A stretch of 64,000 nucleotides of DNA from Enterovibrio baiacu (GTDB lineage: Bacteria; Pseudomonadota; Gammaproteobacteria; Enterobacterales; Vibrionaceae): the NCBI RefSeq assembly GCF_004120195.1, contig NZ_SCHN01000014.1:62001-126000 (forward strand). Reading direction: 5' to 3'. Positions 62,029 through 64,000 of the stretch are shown piece by piece (position 1 is the stretch's first letter; every line of letters begins with the position of its first letter). The notes beneath the pieces were generated by a model. That model saw only the letters and a program-made list of their open reading frames with translations. It was not told the DNA's origin and did no database searches. The position numbers and the translations under genes are program-made.

Positions 62029-62049
62029 AGCCTCTCCTCATGAAATACA

Positions 62050-63180
62050 TCATGGTTTTACGGACAAGATCAGGTGGCTATTTTTCACGTTCCTTGCCAA
62101 TGCTTCGCTATGACAGCCTTGATTGGCCTTCGCCACCGCATCCTCGATCACCGTGTGATGCGGGGATTTACTGCAAACAGGATCGGCATTGGCAGCATCA
62201 CCTGTCAGCAACAATGCCTGACACCGACAACCGCCAAAATCCGTTTCCTTCTCATTACAGCTTCGGCAAGGTTCGGGCATCCAGTCAAATCCGCGAAAGC
62301 GATTAAAGCTGTCAGAGTGATACCAAATGTCTGAAAGTGCCTGCTCTTTCACGTTTGGGTGAGGCAAATCCAACAGCGCCGCGCTGTGACAAGGCAGTGC
62401 TTTTCCATCCGGTGCGATGTTGAGGAAAATGTTTCCCCAGCCACTCATACAGGGCTTCGGGCGCTGCTCATGGTAATCCGGCGTGACGAATAAAAACTTA
62501 GGCCCTTGGCCTTGCTGGCGGTCTCGCAGCGCATTCACACGCGCTTCCGCACGCGCAATTTGCTCATGGGACGGCAACAATGCATCGCGGTTATGCAGCG
62601 CCCATCCGTAGTATTGGGAGGTGGCCAGTTCGACGTAATCCGCATCAAGCTCAATCGCTAGCGCCATGATGGCGTCAATGGATTCAATATTTTGCCGAGT
62701 GATCACCACGTTCATCACCATGGGAAACCCATTCGCTTTAACGGCATTGAACATGGCCTTTTTGTGCGCGAACGCGTTACGTTTTCCCGCGATCGCGTCG
62801 TTAAGATCCGGATCGGCAGATTGAAAACTGATCTGAATATGATCCAAGCCTGCCGCTTTCAGTTTGATGATCCGCTTTTCAGTCAACCCGACCGCAGAGG
62901 TGATCAAATTGGTGTAATACCCCAGTTGATGAGCATGGGCCACAATCTCTTCGAGATCTTGGCGAAGCAGCGGCTCGCCACCTGAAAAACCTAGCTGCAC
63001 CGCACCCAGTTCACGCCCTTGTGCCAACACGCGACACCATTCTTCTGTCGTCAGTTCATCAGAAGGATCACCCAGATTGATCGGGTTCGAGCAATACGCA
63101 CAATGCAGCGGACAGCGGTATGTCAGTTCAGCCAGCAACCACAGCGGCGGACTAACAGCTTTCGAGCCATTTTTTATCAC
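62050..63180 (-). CDS. pqqE: PQQ biosynthesis radical SAM enzyme PqqE
   Basis: Forms the carbon-carbon bond between Glu and Tyr in the PqqA peptide. GTG 63180 has GGAGG and gives 376 residues, matching the family start ('[20 protein letters not shown]'). Cys23, Cys27 and Cys30 bind the SAM 4Fe-4S cluster. The C-terminal SPASM domain cysteines appear in '[10 protein letters not shown]', '[11 protein letters not shown]' and '[18 protein letters not shown]'. It overlaps the end of pqqD by 29 bases. The tail after the SPASM domain ends in '[17 protein letters not shown]'. Confidence 0.96.
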   Translation of the reverse strand: MIKNGSKAVSPPLWLLAELTYRCPLHCAYCSNPINLGDPSDELTTEEWCRVLAQGRELGAVQLGFSGGEPLLRQDLEEIVAHAHQLGYYTNLITSAVGLTEKRIIKLKAAGLDHIQISFQSADPDLNDAIAGKRNAFAHKKAMFNAVKANGFPMVMNVVITRQNIESIDAIMALAIELDADYVELATSQYYGWALHNRDALLPSHEQIARAEARVNALRDRQQGQGPKFLFVTPDYHEQRPKPCMSGWGNIFLNIAPDGKALPCHSAALLDLPHPNVKEQALSDIWYHSDSFNRFRGFDWMPEPCRSCNEKETDFGGCRCQALLLTGDAANADPVCSKSPHHTVIEDAVAKANQGCHSEALARNVKNSHLILSVKP

Positions 63181-63418
63181 ACGCCACCTCCACAAACTCC
63201 GCGACATCTTGCGCGAGCGCCACACCCGGAAATTTGGCTTCCAAGCGAGAAATTACCGCTGACACAGGGCTAGGATGTTCAAACTGCAGCAAGATTTCAG
63301 CCGCGCTTTCGCTGAGCTTCACCATGCCTTCTGGGAACAGCAGCACGTAGCTCTCTTGCGCCTTTTCGAACTGCATTCGAAACATTGCATTGCGTTGGTA
63401 AACCACTTCATCACTCAT
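63152..63418 (-). CDS. pqqD: PqqA-binding chaperone PqqD
   Basis: 88 residues. PqqD holds the PqqA peptide and presents it to PqqE. '[24 protein letters not shown]' is the conserved core with the L/N-x-x-A pattern. ATG 63418 has GGGAG upstream; a GTG two codons earlier is less likely. Gene order pqqC-pqqD-pqqE-pqqF is that of Klebsiella. Confidence 0.93.
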   Translation of the reverse strand: MSDEVVYQRNAMFRMQFEKAQESYVLLFPEGMVKLSESAAEILLQFEHPSPVSAVISRLEAKFPGVALAQDVAEFVEVACDKKWLESC

Positions 63419-63496
63419 GCCCACTCCCTACCGTTTGCCTTGCTCTTTCGTTCTGGTTGTTATCTAGAATCTCGCTACTCGTCTCTATCATCTCTG

Positions 63497-64000
63497 TTAA
63501 CGATCAATCGCATGGTGCCAAACGGGCTCATCCGCTACCCCAACAAACGGCGGCCGATCGAACTCATACGCCATGCTCAGCGAATCCAGCAGCGACCACA
63601 AAATATCGAGTTTAAATTGCAAAATATTGAGTGCCCTTTCCTGTTGTTCTGACGTTTGAAAATGATCGAGTGTGATCGCCATACCTTGCTCAACATCACG
63701 ACGAGCTTGGCTCAAGCGCTGACGAAAATAGGTTAAGCCGCTTTGGTCGATCCACGGGTAATGGGTCGGCCAACTATCGAGGCGAGATTGGTGAATCTCA
63801 GGGGCAAAGAGTTCGGTTAACGATGAACATGCCGCCTCTTGCCATGTCGCTCTGCGCGCAAAATTCACATACGCATCCACCGCGAACCGCACGCCCGGCA
63901 GCACCCACTTTTCATCAAGCACTTCTTGGCGCTCTAACCCCACGGATTCCGCCAAACGAAGCCACGCCTCAATACCGCCCCATTCACAGTCCAAGCTTTC
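63497..64000 (-). CDS. pqqC: Pyrroloquinoline-quinone synthase PqqC, C-terminal part (cut by window edge)
   Basis: The visible 167 codons include '[15 protein letters not shown]', '[46 protein letters not shown]' type core features, and '[21 protein letters not shown]', all characteristic of the cofactor-free oxidase that completes PQQ. Its N-terminal third, and probably pqqB and pqqA, lie past the right edge. Confidence 0.96.
   Translation of the reverse strand, partial: ESLDCEWGGIEAWLRLAESVGLERQEVLDEKWVLPGVRFAVDAYVNFARRATWQEAACSSLTELFAPEIHQSRLDSWPTHYPWIDQSGLTYFRQRLSQARRDVEQGMAITLDHFQTSEQQERALNILQFKLDILWSLLDSLSMAYEFDRPPFVGVADEPVWHHAIDR

Noticed and set aside
62050-62115. PqqE tail '[17 protein letters not shown]' as a repeat-derived extension
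   Set aside because: Total PqqE length (376) is normal and other PqqE proteins also have variable tails, so no insertion can be claimed.

Overview
The window is bacterial chromosome from a gammaproteobacterium, very probably a member of the Vibrionaceae. The evidence is the protein sequences and the gene orders: lptD-surA-pdxA-rsmA-apaG-apaH with folA facing them, obgE-rpmA-rplU opposite ispB, mdh opposite argR, tamA-tamB, ytfK/ytfJ, and a TIGR03899-type gene. A clade such as Grimontia/Enterovibrio would fit, but that is a guess from the lanthanide/PQQ gene content and not shown by the sequence alone. No rRNA, tRNA, CRISPR array, insertion sequence or phage gene was seen.

Bases 1-42800 are mostly conserved core: outer-membrane biogenesis (djlA partial, lptD, surA, tamA, tamB), cofactor and translation genes (pdxA, rsmA, folA, obgE, rpmA, rplU), ispB, mdh, argR, a fused TRAP permease with a universal stress protein, ubiX, mpl, fbp, msrA, ytfK, ytfJ, and a five-gene sulfate-activation operon on the minus strand (cysG-cysD-cysN-SLC13 permease-cysC). 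These are followed by cpdB, an ElaA-like acetyltransferase, ytfB and fklB. Two oddities sit here. A DUF3313-type lipoprotein gene looks broken. The TRAP permease has no substrate-binding protein gene beside it.

Bases 42940-49767 and 54734-64000 form an accessory quinoprotein system, with the minus-strand cysJ-cysI-cysH operon between its two halves. The plus-strand half encodes a CxxxCW rhodanese-like protein, a zinc metallohydrolase, a SoxYZ-like carrier, a PQQ alcohol dehydrogenase of XoxF type carrying the extra aspartate typical of lanthanide-dependent enzymes, a pseudoazurin-like copper protein, a four-cysteine periplasmic protein and a XoxJ/MxaJ-like binding protein. No c-type cytochrome (CxxCH) gene is present, so the copper protein is the best local candidate for electron acceptor. 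The right half encodes regulation (a FIST/NosP-like sensor, a PAS hybrid histidine kinase coupled to it, and a LuxR-type response regulator read the other way) and PQQ synthesis (pqqF, pqqE, pqqD, and pqqC running off the edge). pqqB and pqqA, if present, must lie beyond base 64000.

The whole reads as a self-contained module: make PQQ, load a lanthanide alcohol dehydrogenase in the periplasm, pass electrons to a blue copper protein, and control expression through a NosP/NahK/ErbR-like pathway. The link between these parts is inferred from position and family knowledge.
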